In this document: one piece after another, positions 10,046 to 22,372 of the stretch
Position numbering within the stretch: position 1 is the stretch's first letter
Layout of the letters: each line of letters opens with the position of its first letter
Source: Mytilisepta virgata
Taxonomy: Eukaryota > Mollusca > Bivalvia > Mytilida > Mytilidae
Direction: 5' to 3'
Length of the DNA stretch: 64,000 nucleotides
Assembly: GCA_028015205.1 (NCBI GenBank)
Contig: JAPWFG010000026.1
Coordinates: 868,001-932,000 of the forward strand
Position numbers and translations under genes: made by a program
The notes under the pieces: generated by a model
The model's input: the letters and a program-made list of their open reading frames with translations, nothing else
What the model was told of the DNA's origin: nothing
Databases searched by the model: none

Positions 10046-11880
10046 CAACAACAATTTTGGAAAACTTTATTATGCATACTGTGTATTTTTCCTTCTAATT
10101 TTTCAGCTCTACAAAGTTTCAATAAAATTTAACAATATAAGCAATAGGTCCTTCCCTTTCCCACAATGAAGTAAGTTTCTCATCTAATTCTCACATATAT
10201 TTATTATCATTCACTTCTTTGGATATACAAATTCAAATATATACATGTAGCAAACTGGTGTCCTGTTTGAATTTCTTCCATCTGAATTGTATACTATTGA
10301 AATTTGGAGAAAAAAATCTCAAATACTTCTGTAATACTTTCGTAATTTGACAAAAACCCTAAATTTCCATATCATTCACTTCTTTGGGTACTTAAGTAAA
10401 TACATGTAGACTGGTGTCCGGTTTGAATTCCATTCATTTGAATTTTAAATGTACTAAACTGTAAAATAGAAAAATATGCCTAATCACGGTTGCTTTCATA
10501 TAATTATTTCTTATTCATCTGCTTAGGGCTTTATCGCAGAGTTCAGAATGTTTCATCAAATATATGCAGCTAAATGGCATTATGCACACCCGAAAAAAAA
10601 CAAAGCGAATATTATTATTTCGCCCACAATTGCAAAGATAGAATTTTTTTCTAGCACTTTTTGGTATCTTATTTGAGCCAAGCATTTCTAAATATAAATA
10701 TAAAAATTCTTATCAATGATAAAACACGTGTATACTATTTTAAAGAAAATATGATTATTTGGGGTGTTAAATATCATAGATATCATGATATTTTAGGTTG
10801 AAAAGGAATAATTAAGTATAATTGTCTTTTAAAAGTCTAGTACACATTGTATATAGCAGTTTAATCTGTACACCTTTTTGTTCCTCCTGCATTCCAAATT
10901 TTATTAAATTACACAAATTAATTGGTTTAAATCATCATTTTCCATAGATAGAATTATTTAAAATATGTTACTACCAATACTACTTCTTTTAAAGATACTG
11001 GTACATGTATATATACATGTACTTCTTGCAGGTGAAACTGATATGGCATAACATGTAAATACATAACAATTTATAAGAAAGATTGTTTCGGAAGCAAAAC
11101 ACAGAATTATGTGCATGAAATGCATATAAATTCTAAAAAAAGATCTACCTCTTAAATTCAAAAGACCCCGATTTAACACAGAAAAATTGCATAATGAATT
11201 CAGGTACATGTTTGTCTGGATGTTGGAGGGTCAGTTCTCATATATCTACATGTATATGTTAGTAACTCCTACAAAATAATTGAAATTAATATACAACATT
11301 GTCTTTGTAAGAATGTTTTGTGGACAGATATCATTTTCAATTTCCACCATGTTGCCAGTAACTAAAATTAAAGATAGGGATTAAAAAACTTTAATAATGC
11401 TTCAAATTTGTGTCAATTTAATAACTATGTCTTTAAAAATTTCGTACACTTTTTAAAGGGTTTGAATTAGGTTAATGTAGATAGATAAAACCAATATTTT
11501 GCGTAATATGGAACTTAACTTTTGCAGAATAATACAGACTAATGCAAGATTGTTTTTTTTTTGGGGGGGGAGTAAAGTTGTTGGTGCAGTAACAATATCC
11601 TTAATTAACAATAAAAGAAACTGCTTCCAAATGTTAAAAAATAGAATTAATATCAAAATTGGAGTCCACCTCAAGTACAATCAGAGTTTGAAATGCAAAA
11701 TATAACATTGTTGTGCCTTCGATACCAGATAAAACGTGTATATTTAGCCATAAGAGGTTTGTAGGAACGAACTTGGCTTGGGAGGATGTTAGGTTCAGGA
11801 ATGAATCTTAATCAAAGAATCCTGTTGATTGCACGGAGGGTCTCCTGATTGCAGATAACATTGGAGTTACATGTACGTGT
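10046..11880. other. Unit-A-only AT-rich sequence with a short tandem duplication
   Basis: No gene was recognised. About 165 bp is tandemly duplicated: 'tatcattcacttctttgg' occurs at about 10206 and 10371, followed in both by acatgtag, ctggtgtcc and gtttgaatt. The word cgtgtatatttagccataag occurs at about 11737 and again at about 11876. The second occurrence runs into the block shared with unit C (from 11885), so this is the right edge of the 6.1 kb present only in A. Confidence 0.55.
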
Positions 11881-11988
11881 ATATTTAGCCATAAGAAGAG
11901 ATGGTTGGTTGTTTTATTGATTCATTATACCTTGTGGATACAACTGTTTGCACTTAGAATCTCTATACTTAATTTGTAGGGAAGTACG

Positions 11989-12173
11989 TATGGCAAGCCG
12001 TTTTACTATTTGTTCTAACTTCAAGATATCTAATAATCTTTATTAGATATCTCATATAGTTTATAAGAAATCTTATATAGTTTAAAAGATAACTTATAAA
12101 AACTAGATTATATATCTTATATATTATATGAGATATTTAGAAGTTAGAATAAATAGTAAAACGGCTTGCCATA
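11989..12173. mobile_element. MITE with TATGGCAAGCCG termini (unit A, older insertion)
   Basis: Ends TATGGCAAGCCGTTTTACTA and, inverted, TATGGCAAGCCGTTTTACTA, continuing through TTctaact with few mismatches. AGTACG flanks both sides (11983-11988, 12174-12179), a probable 6- to 8-bp target duplication. The inside is AT-only with repeats of gatatctcatatagtttata. It is present at the equivalent place in unit C (48563-48747), so it predates the duplication. Confidence 0.8.
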
Positions 12174-12179
12174 AGTACG

Positions 12180-13430
12180 AATATATGTATTTGCAAAAAT
12201 AAAATGTTAACATCCTGCAACAAGATATTATATAAAAGCAGCAGCAAAAAGCCTTATATAGTAACAAAATAAAAAGTTATTGTAATTAAAATGGCAAACA
12301 TTGTAAGTTGTTACTGAATACGCTTAGGTCGTTTGTGTGAATAAATTTGGATTCTTAAAAAGGAAATCGTAATAAACGCACCGTATTTTTCCAATTTCTC
12401 TTTGGTAACTATTTTTGTCTAAAGGTCCATTTTTGCTAAGAAAAAGGTTTGGTCATAAAAAATTATTTTGCAGAACCCTATTTATATTTATTATTCAATG
12501 TAAACTAAATCGAACACCTTAATTTTTTTTATGTGAGAGCTTTTAAAGATGTATTAAAAAGCTATTTTATTAGAAAAGGTTTAGATTAAATCGAGAAAAA
12601 AATATGAGCTAAATAATTGCTTAGACACCCAAGAAAGAAGATAAAAATTGAGGAAGATGCCTCTAATAGAAAATAATATTATACATAAATATAATATATA
12701 TGTGTTAAAATTTTACACGTTTTTAAGGGTTCTCCTTTAAACAACAAAGTGACTGGTGTCAAAGGATCCAACAACTTGACAACACTGATTTAAGGTGTTC
12801 ATTATATATACATTCTTGAAAGGATACGAAAACAGTCATTTTCACAGTTATTCTTGTATATTTATATTTTTTTATTCTTAGCATTTAGAATAAATGCTGG
12901 CAACAATTGTGTTTTCAGTTTCTCGTTTTTACCGGGCAAAATGAAAATAAGTTTGTTGAATGGTTCATATGTACAATTATTTGACTTGGAGAATTCGAAG
13001 TTTGAAATGCTGACTTGCATTGTTATAGTCTGGATAATACCATGCAATAGACTGCGTGTACAAACCGGAACGTACGAATGAGTACTCATAAATATGTTTA
13101 AGGGAATACTGTACGTTAAGATTCTCAAATGATTTGGCTAACATTTACAATAAGGACAATTTTTATATATACATGTATTTGTCAAATACGAAAACAAAAA
13201 CCTACCTTCATGACTTGATTTTTAAGATATTTGACACGGATTTTGGTATCTTTTTCAGTTTATTGGATAAACTAATTAACATGTTTTTGCCAAATAAGGA
13301 ATATTGGTGATTATTTGGTAACTTTAGGGGCATATAGGAAAGCATCCTCTAATGATTCTTTCTTTAAATTTTAGTATACATGTACAGTTGAGATGAGTTC
13401 TAACCTCTGAACTATTCTGTCAGCGAAGGA
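12180..13430. other. Non-coding, partly shared with unit C
   Basis: 12180-12370 and 12960-13430 match unit C; 12370-12955 does not. 13186-13195 is the empty site for the 354-bp insertion of unit C (49688-50041). Overlapping small frames on both strands near 12860-13120 have no coding character. Confidence 0.55.
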
Positions 13431-13740
13431 TATCCTAGAACCATTTTAGAACGGTCATAGAATAGAGCCAACCCTGTCATAACCCTGTTCTGAGTAGGAC
13501 TGTCATAAATGGTTATAGGGTAGAATCGTCCTGAATGGTTCTAGGATTGAACAGTCCAAAATGGTTTTAAGATAGAGAAGTCCAGAATCATGAGAATTGT
13601 TCTATTGTAGAACCGTCAAAAATGGCTCTAGGGCTAGGGTATAACCGTCCAAAATGGTTCTAGGAAATAACTGTCATAACTTGTTCTAGGATAGAACCGT
13701 CCAGAATGGTTCTAAGGTATAACTGTCATTTATTTATCTA
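13430..13740. repeat. Minisatellite of about 33 bp (GGTTCTAGG-TAGAACCGTC type)
   Basis: Diverged units of the form 'atggttctagggtagaaccgtcca'. Each unit contains an inverted pair, ggttcta and tagaacc. Roughly nine units are seen. The homologous array in unit C (50465-50719 and 51437-51510) is split by a retroelement fragment. Confidence 0.8.
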
Positions 13741-16700
13741 GGTAAGAATTACCTATAGAATTTACAATTAAATTTAGAACAACTATATATGAAGCCGATT
13801 GTTAGGTTGTAAAGATGATTTTTGCGATTTTGAAATATGTAATCTCATAAAATTCATGATAATTTCATTTATAAAATTTATAAAAAGGCATTAATTTCCT
13901 GATTATGTAGATGATATTATTTTAATTTCAGAATCTACGACTTATAACAGTATCTCACATGGTTAATTTTTAATATATCACAACAAATTAATTATTTTAA
14001 GTCTTTACATTTTGAAGTTTTAAATTAGTAAAATAAAAAACGCAATTTGCACTTTACTGTGAGTGAAATTTTACTTTTTATTTGTACTCTGTACACTATT
14101 ACATATGTTACAGTATGTTAAAAAAAGTTTGATTTGAAAATTATGGCATGAAGTTAATTATATTTAATGTTCCCGTTATAAAACCAATTCATTTACTAAA
14201 TGAACAAGCAAATCAACAAAAATACAAAACAACGTTATATGCCATACAATATTATTGACATAAACATGAACTTTGTTTATGAGATAATCGAGAGATTTAA
14301 GAGTTTTCAGTGATAATTACATTAATGAATAGCTTTCGTTGTTTACATCTAAACCTGTTCCAGTTATGGTAAACAGTTATACGTGACCGGCGGAATGTAT
14401 TATAAGTGGACTGTTGTATGAATATAACCGCACGAATATTCAAACTACTGTAGTGTACATACTCATGTTCCTAATAAAATATATGTAAATAGAAGTTCAT
14501 CATATACGTGATCATCAGGAGGTATCTTACAAGAGATCATTATATTTTGTTGGATACCATACAGTTTGTGGTTTTCATAGAGTACTAGGAAGGATCACCG
14601 AAGCTCAATCTATATAGCTGCCTAGGTGGCGGATAGTGGAGAACCTCTCGCTGGGGGGGGGGTTGTCAGGTCATTATATGGAAAGCCTAACCCCAGACTA
14701 TAGTGGGTAACGTGTTTGGAGAGTCCCCTTCTGTAGTTTTCGAAAAAAGAGTAGGTTGATGGCCGCTAAAAAAGGCTAAATTATCCGACCCTAACCAACC
14801 ATCCTCCTTCTACAGTGGAAGTCAAAATCGGTCCCCCTTTGTGTCCTATTTCACCTCTATTTGAATTGTTTGATAATTTGAACGGGTTCTCGTCCCAAAG
14901 AAGCATGAAATACTTGTCACTGGAGGTTAAGCAACGATCCATCAATTAATTCGTAGACGATAATTCAAGTATTGGATGTACCCTAGCTGAGGGCGTTAGA
15001 CTGACAGGGGTATATCCTATTTATACCATGATACTCTAGGTCCGAAACATGCAATAAATTAGAAGGGAGATTCGGGAATGTAACCTCGTGTAAAGATAAA
15101 CCATGATAAATGCAAGTTATTTGACATGTTATGGCATCATGATTTAAGAAAATAAATATCTGAAAACATTTGTTATACAAAATTCCAAAATCAGGAAATT
15201 TTACATTACTCATTTCAACAAATGGTACATATATGTAAATAATAATGAACATTAATAGTGCCCACAAAATTAAATTGATCTGCAGTAGTTGAACTTTAAT
15301 TTTAACATATAAGATACATTCTTAAATGGGACTGTTTGTAAGAACTTTCGTCTGTATCATTAAAATATCGTTTTATTTCCATTTCTGTTGAAGACAAGTG
15401 ATCTTCTGTTTTTTATACTCTTTTTCGTCTCACAGGTTTCATGCATACGTGTTCTGATTTTCTAACGCAATTTTGTTTTTACCTTCAGGGTTCTTAACAG
15501 GTAAATAAAGCATATTTTCTTTAAAACAGTAAATTAACTGTCAAATTGCTTATTTTCCAATTAATTTTAGTACATGTATTATAATTTCTTAATATTAATT
15601 TAAAATAATGTTTCTGTCACATGTAAAATTTTATCATGTATAAAACGTGTAAATCATTGTCATTACTCAAATTTTTACATCTAATAAAATTCTTTCATAC
15701 CAATTTTGATGCACAATTTACGATTTCTATTTAAGTATCAATTTCGGGCTAATATCGAAATACTAGCAACTGAGCTGAGGATACATTCTGGGACTTGGAC
15801 TCCACCAGCAGGGGCATCGACTCAGTGGTAAAATTTAAAAACATTTCTTCGATTTACGACTGTTGTGCTCATTGCCAATGTAGGAAAACGGAGTTATGTT
15901 CCATGACAAATGTTTAATTAACTTTTCACTAATTACTTTATCATATGTTCAGTTTTATCTTTGGCATTTAATTTATAATAAGCTCGTCTATAATTGAAAT
16001 CTTTTAGTTATTCAGGAATAAGTTGTTATAATTTATTAATAAGTTGTTGTACTTCCAAATTTCTTATCATACCTTAATTTATAAACTTTCACATATATAT
16101 ATTGTGATTACCGGGTTATGTTAAAATTTGTCTAAAGACAGGTTTCCTGTCTGATATGGTGAAGCTTTCCACTCTGCTGGTAAGTTAACCTGGTCTGTTC
16201 TAAACGCTCAATTTATAGATTGATCCATGTTTATTTAGAGTAAATTAATGTAGTCTAATTTGCTCCTTGATACCTCTCTATATTTGATATTAGTTTACAT
16301 TGCTAAATTATACTCCCCATTTACTTTTGATACATTTTTCGTCTACATTTTTTGATACTACTTTACACTTGTTGAATTTGCTTGCCTTGTTGTATTTTGT
16401 TAATAAAAGTTTATTGTTGAAACAGCATTAAGTCTCTTTTAGATCCAGATAGAGTACAAATAAACATACAGGATAAAAATAGAAGTCTGAATAGAGAACA
16501 CCTTTAACGAATACAGAGTAAAAATATAGAATACAAGTTATCAACAGCATACCGGTTTGAGTTTAGTGAGTCGAGCTATCACTGGGCATTCGTCAAGCTT
16601 AAAGTGCATCATACATTGAACCTTGCAAACCTTATCCAATCGAACCCCCCCTATTACACCTAAAATGATCAAAAACCAAAACAAGAATCCAAAAAATCCA

Positions 16701-17766
16701 AATCCGCCTAATGAAATCAGTACTGATTATTTCGGACATCGAAACAAATATTCACCAAAAGCCTCCATTGGCACGGGATCCCAAGAACTTTTCGATCCGG
16801 TCAGCCATTTTCTCGGAAACTTTGACAACGGCCATCTTGAAAATGGCGGCTATTTTGAAAATTCTAAAATAGTTGTAAATCTGCCAAGTGTCATATAAAT
16901 CGACGAAGAGATGGTGTGCCCGAGTTGGTCGGATGACGAAAGAAGAAACCGAATAAAAACAATAAATTCCCCTCCAAGTTTATTGACTGTCGATCACGAA
17001 ATAAATTATTTTTACATGTGTTATATTAAAATGTGTTTTACTATAAATTATACCTATGTATTGACAAATCAAAACTTTAATATAACATACACATGTGCGC
17101 AACGCTTAAAAGCAGTACAACCATATGAAAATACATTTCTTTTACAGTGTTTTTCTCACTTTTAAATGTATATTAATGCCACATTGTCCAATTTAATACT
17201 AAGAACCAATGTATTTACAGAAGTGCAATTAGGTGCAAACATGACCATAAAAGTTATTTTTGTATCTTTAATGCATTTTAGTGGTAAATTTATATATCTG
17301 TCCAGACATTATGTTCTTCTCAAGTCGTTTACAGAAAACCGTGTATCCATAAATAACATTATAATTACTCGAAAGAGATCCACATTTCTACTTTACGTAT
17401 TATGTCCCTTTATTATGTCAAAGATCCTGTTATTGTAATTAACATTAACTTTTTCGGCGACTACTTTCCAATTGTGTCATGGTTTTAATTTCAGAAAAAT
17501 GAGATCTAATACATTTAATTTATTTATCTTTTTTGGCTTTTACTTAAAAAAAGCTCTATCAACGAACAGTTTGCGAGTTATTACCAGGTAGAAATTACAG
17601 TTTATAGGTGGGAGTTACTCTTTGGCCGCCCTGATGTTCTCCGCCGGTATGGTACTGGCCGGCAATTACATGATAATGCGAAAAAAACCTTTAAACCATA
17701 ATATGACTAATTTGTGCAAACGGAAACTGAAATAATTTTTGCATAAATAAATACATATTTGAAGTA
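13741..17766. other. Non-coding sequence upstream of the unit A gene, conserved between units
   Basis: Collinear with 51510-54500 in C and, from 15120, with 30300-31695 in B. It includes two dispersed-repeat pieces that also occur elsewhere in the unit. One is at 14985-15180 ('tatatcctatttataccatgatactct', cut here as a family mark), also found near 60000 and 38980. The other is at 15735-15835 ('gggacttgg-ctccacc ... gcatcgactcagtgg'), also near 41650, 53210 and 62660. The minus-strand frames at 14983-15267 and its unit C twin are part of the first repeat. I see no gene. Confidence 0.6.
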
Positions 17767-17945
17767 GAGTCACACCTGCTCTAAAGGGCAACTCTATGTG
17801 TCAAATTATTGTCTATAAAGGGCACAGTAAACAAGTCCCATTCACAAACAAAGTGTGTAAAATTAAACTCTCTATAAAGGGCATCTGCTCATAAAGGGCA
17901 ATTTTTTCTGGTTCCTTAGCTGCCCTTTATAGACAGGTTTGACTG
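17767..17945. mobile_element. MITE with TA target duplication, unit A only
   Basis: The empty site 'gaagTAtac' is seen in unit B at about 31696. In A, TA occurs on both sides (17765-17766, 17946-17947) of a 179-bp insert starting GAGTCACACCTGCTCTAAAG and ending CAGGTTTGACTG. The termini are imperfect inverted repeats. Inside are several 'tataaagggca' words. Another, decayed member lies at 9420-9603. Confidence 0.82.
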
Positions 17946-17947
17946 TA

Positions 17948-20010
17948 TACATTTTTATGTACTCAAGTTGAATATCTCCTTCTACTCTGGATAAATTGGC
18001 CAAAATAAATAAAACTTTTTTCGTCATGCAGTTGTGTTGAAATAATCCGTAAGTCCTTGTTTTGTACATACTTAAGTGTTTTCGTAGATTATTTATTAAT
18101 AAGTATTCGAATTATCTATTTTTTGCATACTTCTTACTACAGAAGTATTGAAATTGGTCATGTTTTGTGGAATTTCTGGCATTTTTATTCTGTCTTCCTT
18201 TGAAGATACAAATGGGTCGACAAAAACCGTTGAAGAATCGTGTCCATTGAAATTGGGATTTTCCCTTAAAAAATTCTTACTATATATTCAACAAATGTAT
18301 TGTCGATTATTAAGTCTAGGATCCTAAAACTATCTGAAATTGATGCTTCCTTGGGAATCAGAAGTGTATAGGCATATTCGGTGTTCTTTCTACTGGAGAA
18401 AAGCTTTATTTTGAATCAAAGAATTGCGACTCAATATTTCACGAGGATGTTTTGTTCGAAACGGTTACACAACAATGTGTCTACACTATACATGTTCTTT
18501 GCATATTTGATGTTAAATGTTAGCAATTAATACATTCACAAGAAAAAATGAATAGCATTTTTTTCAATTGGCAAATAACCTTGACTTAAAATTGTGTTAT
18601 GACTAACGACCCCCCCCCCCCCCCCCCCCGACCCATAATTTGTTGGTAGTGTTCTTAAAATTCTTCTATCTTGTCATATTTCTCATATTTCATCGTGTAC
18701 AAGGTAGATTAATTCAATTATATTAAAGATGATGGGGTTTTTTCGGTTCTTTTTTTCTTTTTCTTTTTTCTTTATCCATGGATAAAGAACGACAACTCTA
18801 TCTTGTACAATGGTATGTTATGATTGGAGACAAGTAGCATATTTCTTTAAAGTTATGTAACTGTACCACATTAAGTTGCATTGGAGGATGGAGTTGGCAA
18901 GGAAATCATTTTTTTCATTTTAAAAAAAATTGTTCTCGTAGTTGTAGTTTTCAAAAATTGTCTTTGGATTTGGACCTCTCCCTCTTCCTCGTGTTTTGTA
19001 TTTTCACTGCATTTATAGCTCTATAAAGAACAAAACAAACAGTAAATATTAAACCAATATCAGGGTCTGGCTGTATGATATTTTTTTTTTACATTCTGAA
19101 TACCTTGTTATCTTAGATATTAAGAGACATGCCCATGTGTTCCAGGCATTAGAATACGTATAATTTGCATGAATCCTAATTAACGTAAGTATTTTAATAT
19201 TTTCATGCGTCTACATATGGCACAGCTTATTCTCAACGTTTATAAGATTTATGACGATTTACCAATAAAGAGAATTACCGCCACTTATAATACTTCACCA
19301 TTCATTTTTTTTCCATTCAGAATATTACAAAAAAAAAGTTCAAAGAAAGTCCATATGTATTTAGTATAGGTGTAAAGTAAGCCAAAGAGAGAAACAGAAA
19401 ATATATTACTTAGATTAAGGACTGCCTACAACATGCATAAAAAGTTTAATTTATGAATGATATTAATATACCAAATAAAATGTTAAGTACACAGGTAAAT
19501 ATGTGTGTTGGACTTTGATATTTTACTTCCTCCTTGAAACGACCTTAATGGAGGTTTGTTTGTTTCAAACAACTGACAAAACAAAACCGTAAGTTTTTAG
19601 TACATTACATTACATTACAGCAAATACAAAGTAAATCCACCGAGCAAATGAAAAATGATTAATGTTTGTATAAGTCCATAAGGAGAGTCATGAAGCTGTC
19701 AACCTAACCTGCCTAATTTGTTTGTTACAGTAGCCAGGTTCTACGATAATAACCTCAATAAATTTAATAAGTGCGCACATTTCGCTTGGGACCTTTCTTT
19801 CTTGTGTCTACGATTATCTTCTAGGGTCCCTTTGGAATGTATTGTTACCTACACCTGTCTTAATTCTGAACTATTTCCTGGTATGTATTTCTTTAGTTCC
19901 CCAATATATTTGATGTATAGATATATATCTTGTGTCCACTGATGTAGATTCATTTTTAATTTGTCGGGGCCATTCAAGTAAGGTTTTTAATTGCAGTGAA
20001 GATCGTAAAG
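17948..20010. other. Non-coding upstream sequence of unit A
   Basis: Matches 31700-34745 in B and 54505-59530 in C, but about 0.8 kb (present as 32470-33260 in B and 55430-56240 in C) is missing in A. The break point in A is a run of about 20 C residues at 18610-18629. No gene is seen. Confidence 0.65.
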
Positions 20011-20314
20011 CGTTTAACTATTTATTCTAACTTCAAGATATTTAATAAACTTTATAAGATATCTCATATAGTTTATAAGATATCTCATATAGTTTATAAG
20101 ATATATTATATAGTTGATAACATGTCTTATATAGTTTAGAAGATATCTCATATAATTTATAAGATATATTATAAAGAAATTTATTAGAGATATCTTATAA
20201 ATTATATGAGTTATCTTATAAACTATATAAGATATCTTATAAACTATATGAGATATCTTATAAAATTTCTAAGATATCTTGAAGTCAGAATAAATAGTAA
20301 AACGGCTTGCCATA
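20011..20314. mobile_element. Longer, damaged member of the TATGGCAAGCCG MITE family
   Basis: The right end aaacggcttgccata is intact; the left end is eroded to gcgtttaactatttattctaac. The interior is multiple copies of 'agatatctcatatagtttat' in both orientations, so most of the element can fold on itself. In units B and C the sequence 'taaagcgacacc' continues without interruption here, and about 330 bp of host sequence present there (34748-35075) is gone in A. Confidence 0.7.
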
Positions 20315-20637
20315 GTAGGTGGTCGTCTCGTTCACATGGCATATCATATAATATAAATGAATTCCAGAGGTGTCATTTAGGATATAATGTAGAAACCCTT
20401 AAATCTTCAAACTTTTTCACTATTTAGAACCTCTGCTATCTTCATCATATCTTTCCTTGTCCTCTCAAATGCCTATTCCTTAATTAGCAAAAGGTAATTA
20501 AGTCATTTTTAATGTTAAAAGACAAACAAAAAGGATAGTTACTTAAAAGCAGTTGTAAAATGATATACCAGAGATAAGTTTCGAATGGGGGTAAAAAAGA
20601 GCTGTAAAAGCTATATATCATTTTGTATTACTTGTAG
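20315..20637 (+). promoter_or_regulatory. Proximal upstream region and putative 3' splice site of the unit A gene
   Basis: 20380-20637 is conserved in all three units (39320-39554, 60290-60523), more strongly than most non-coding sequence here. It ends tttgtattacttgtag, a pyrimidine-rich 3' splice site, seven bases before the ATG. The acceptor is directly followed by GTAAAT, which resembles a donor. I infer a 5' UTR intron whose first exon is not identifiable. No TATA box can be assigned with confidence. Confidence 0.5.
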
Positions 20638-20644
20638 GTAAATT

Positions 20645-22372
20645 ATGGCGACATCTGGTGATTTCGTTTGTGGTGTCTGTGAATATAAAAAAATCTCAAA
20701 ACCTGCAGAGTATTGGTGTTCTGAATGTGATGAAGGATTGTGCTCTTCTTGCGAGGACCATCATGGATCATCTCGCGCATCCAGGAAACATGACGTTCTA
20801 TCGCTTGAAAACTATAAAAAGTTACCATCTGCTGTTGCCAAAATCACCAATCACTGTGAAGAACACGATTCAAAATACCAGAACTACTGTCGACGGCACG
20901 ACAAACTATGCTGTCCAGTTTGCATTTCATCGACACACAAGGAATGCAAAGATATACAAGCTATAGAAGAAATAGTTAAAACCGCAAAAATGACGTCACT
21001 ACTTGAAAATATGGAGGAGAGTTTGAAATGTATTAAGGCAAACATAAGTAGTGTAATTAAAGATCGTACCGATAACTTGACCTTCATCAAAGAACAACGC
21101 AAGAAGTATCAGGACGAAATTAAACAAATGCGAAAAAGAGTTATGTCCCATTTTGATGCCCTAGAACAACATATGTTACAGGAACTCAGTCACGCAGAAC
21201 ATAAATCGAAAACTGTGATCGAAACAATAATCACACAACTCGCAGAGAAATCCAAGACAATTGAAGACTTAGTTAATGATATTGCAGCAATGAAGCAGTT
21301 TGCATCACCTCTTCAGACTTTTATTGGAAGTAAAATCATTGAGGAGAAAGTCAACAAAGAGGATCAGTATATAACGTCACTATCAGAAAATAAAATTCTT
21401 CATCAAATCGAACTGAAAGTCATCATTGACGACAAGATATCGGGTGTGTTGTCTTCTATATCACGTTTTGGTACGGTAACTACAGAAACATCTCCTCCAT
21501 CTCTTATCATTAAAACAGGAAAAGAAAAACAAGCCCAAATCATGTCTTCTGTACCACCCCGATCTCCAACGTCCATCGAAGACATAAAGGTAGCTATTAA
21601 ATCTAAAGTAAAAATTTTGGAAGGAAAGTCATTACGTGTACGTGGCTGCAACTTTTTGCCAGACGGAAGAATAATATTCGCTGACGATAAAAATAAAAAA
21701 CTTTATATACTGAAAGAAAACGGTGCCTTGTCAAAAGAAATATTTTGTCAATTCGCCAACTTAAATGACGTCACTGTAATAGATGACAAAACTGTTGCTG
21801 TAGCAGGATACAATGGACAATATGGACATGATGGATATGATGGAATCCACATCATTAATATCGAAACAGAGATGATTGTCAAGGAAATTAAAACCAACGA
21901 TCCAGTTCAAGGTATTATATATGACAATGGATCCTTATTGTTCTGTGTTAAAGGGAGAGGAATTCAAAGAATCCAGTTACAGACTGACAATATAACTACT
22001 GTAGTTAAACAAAGTCAATGGTCTGGTTGGTCTTATATAACATTATACGGTGACAATATATGTCAAACTGACTCATACAAAAACGCCGTCACATGTTACA
22101 ATATGAAAGGAGAGAAGCTGTGGGTGTTTAAGGATACGTCAGTTTTGTTAGGTCCAGTAGGTGTAACTGTAGATAACAGTGGTAACGTGTACATTGCATC
22201 GTACCATAATGACAGTGTCGTCGTACTGTCACCTGATGGGAAGAAGAATAGACAACTACTTTGTCAGAAAGATGGATTGGAGTATCCATCGGCGATCAAT
22301 ATTGATATGAATAACAGAAAACTGTTAATTGCAAATTACCAGGGTGATGGGTTTTTATACAATATATCTTAA
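20645..22372 (+). CDS. B-box/coiled-coil/NHL-like beta-propeller protein (RING-less TRIM-type), unit A
   Basis: 575 residues in one uninterrupted exon. There are two zinc-binding B-boxes. The first uses C9, C12, C25, C28, C33, C36, H39/H40 and H49. The second uses C71, H74, C82, H85, C90, C93, H98 and C101. There is no RING in front, so no intrinsic ubiquitin-ligase domain is seen. Residues about 115-225 form a charged coiled coil, likely for dimerisation. From about 320 to the end there are repeated strands of NHL/SMP-30-like propeller type, for example VTVDNSGNVYIAS and VVVLSPDGKKNRQL. Such proteins are members of large bivalve families; roles in innate immunity or in binding RNA or protein are suggested for relatives but unproven for this one. 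It is probably cytoplasmic: no signal peptide or membrane segment is seen. The ATG is in good context (aattATGG) and identical in the unit C copy, which supports this start. The gene stands alone at the end of the tandem unit. Confidence 0.93.
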   Translation: MATSGDFVCGVCEYKKISKPAEYWCSECDEGLCSSCEDHHGSSRASRKHDVLSLENYKKLPSAVAKITNHCEEHDSKYQNYCRRHDKLCCPVCISSTHKECKDIQAIEEIVKTAKMTSLLENMEESLKCIKANISSVIKDRTDNLTFIKEQRKKYQDEIKQMRKRVMSHFDALEQHMLQELSHAEHKSKTVIETIITQLAEKSKTIEDLVNDIAAMKQFASPLQTFIGSKIIEEKVNKEDQYITSLSENKILHQIELKVIIDDKISGVLSSISRFGTVTTETSPPSLIIKTGKEKQAQIMSSVPPRSPTSIEDIKVAIKSKVKILEGKSLRVRGCNFLPDGRIIFADDKNKKLYILKENGALSKEIFCQFANLNDVTVIDDKTVAVAGYNGQYGHDGYDGIHIINIETEMIVKEIKTNDPVQGIIYDNGSLLFCVKGRGIQRIQLQTDNITTVVKQSQWSGWSYITLYGDNICQTDSYKNAVTCYNMKGEKLWVFKDTSVLLGPVGVTVDNSGNVYIASYHNDSVVVLSPDGKKNRQLLCQKDGLEYPSAINIDMNNRKLLIANYQGDGFLYNIS

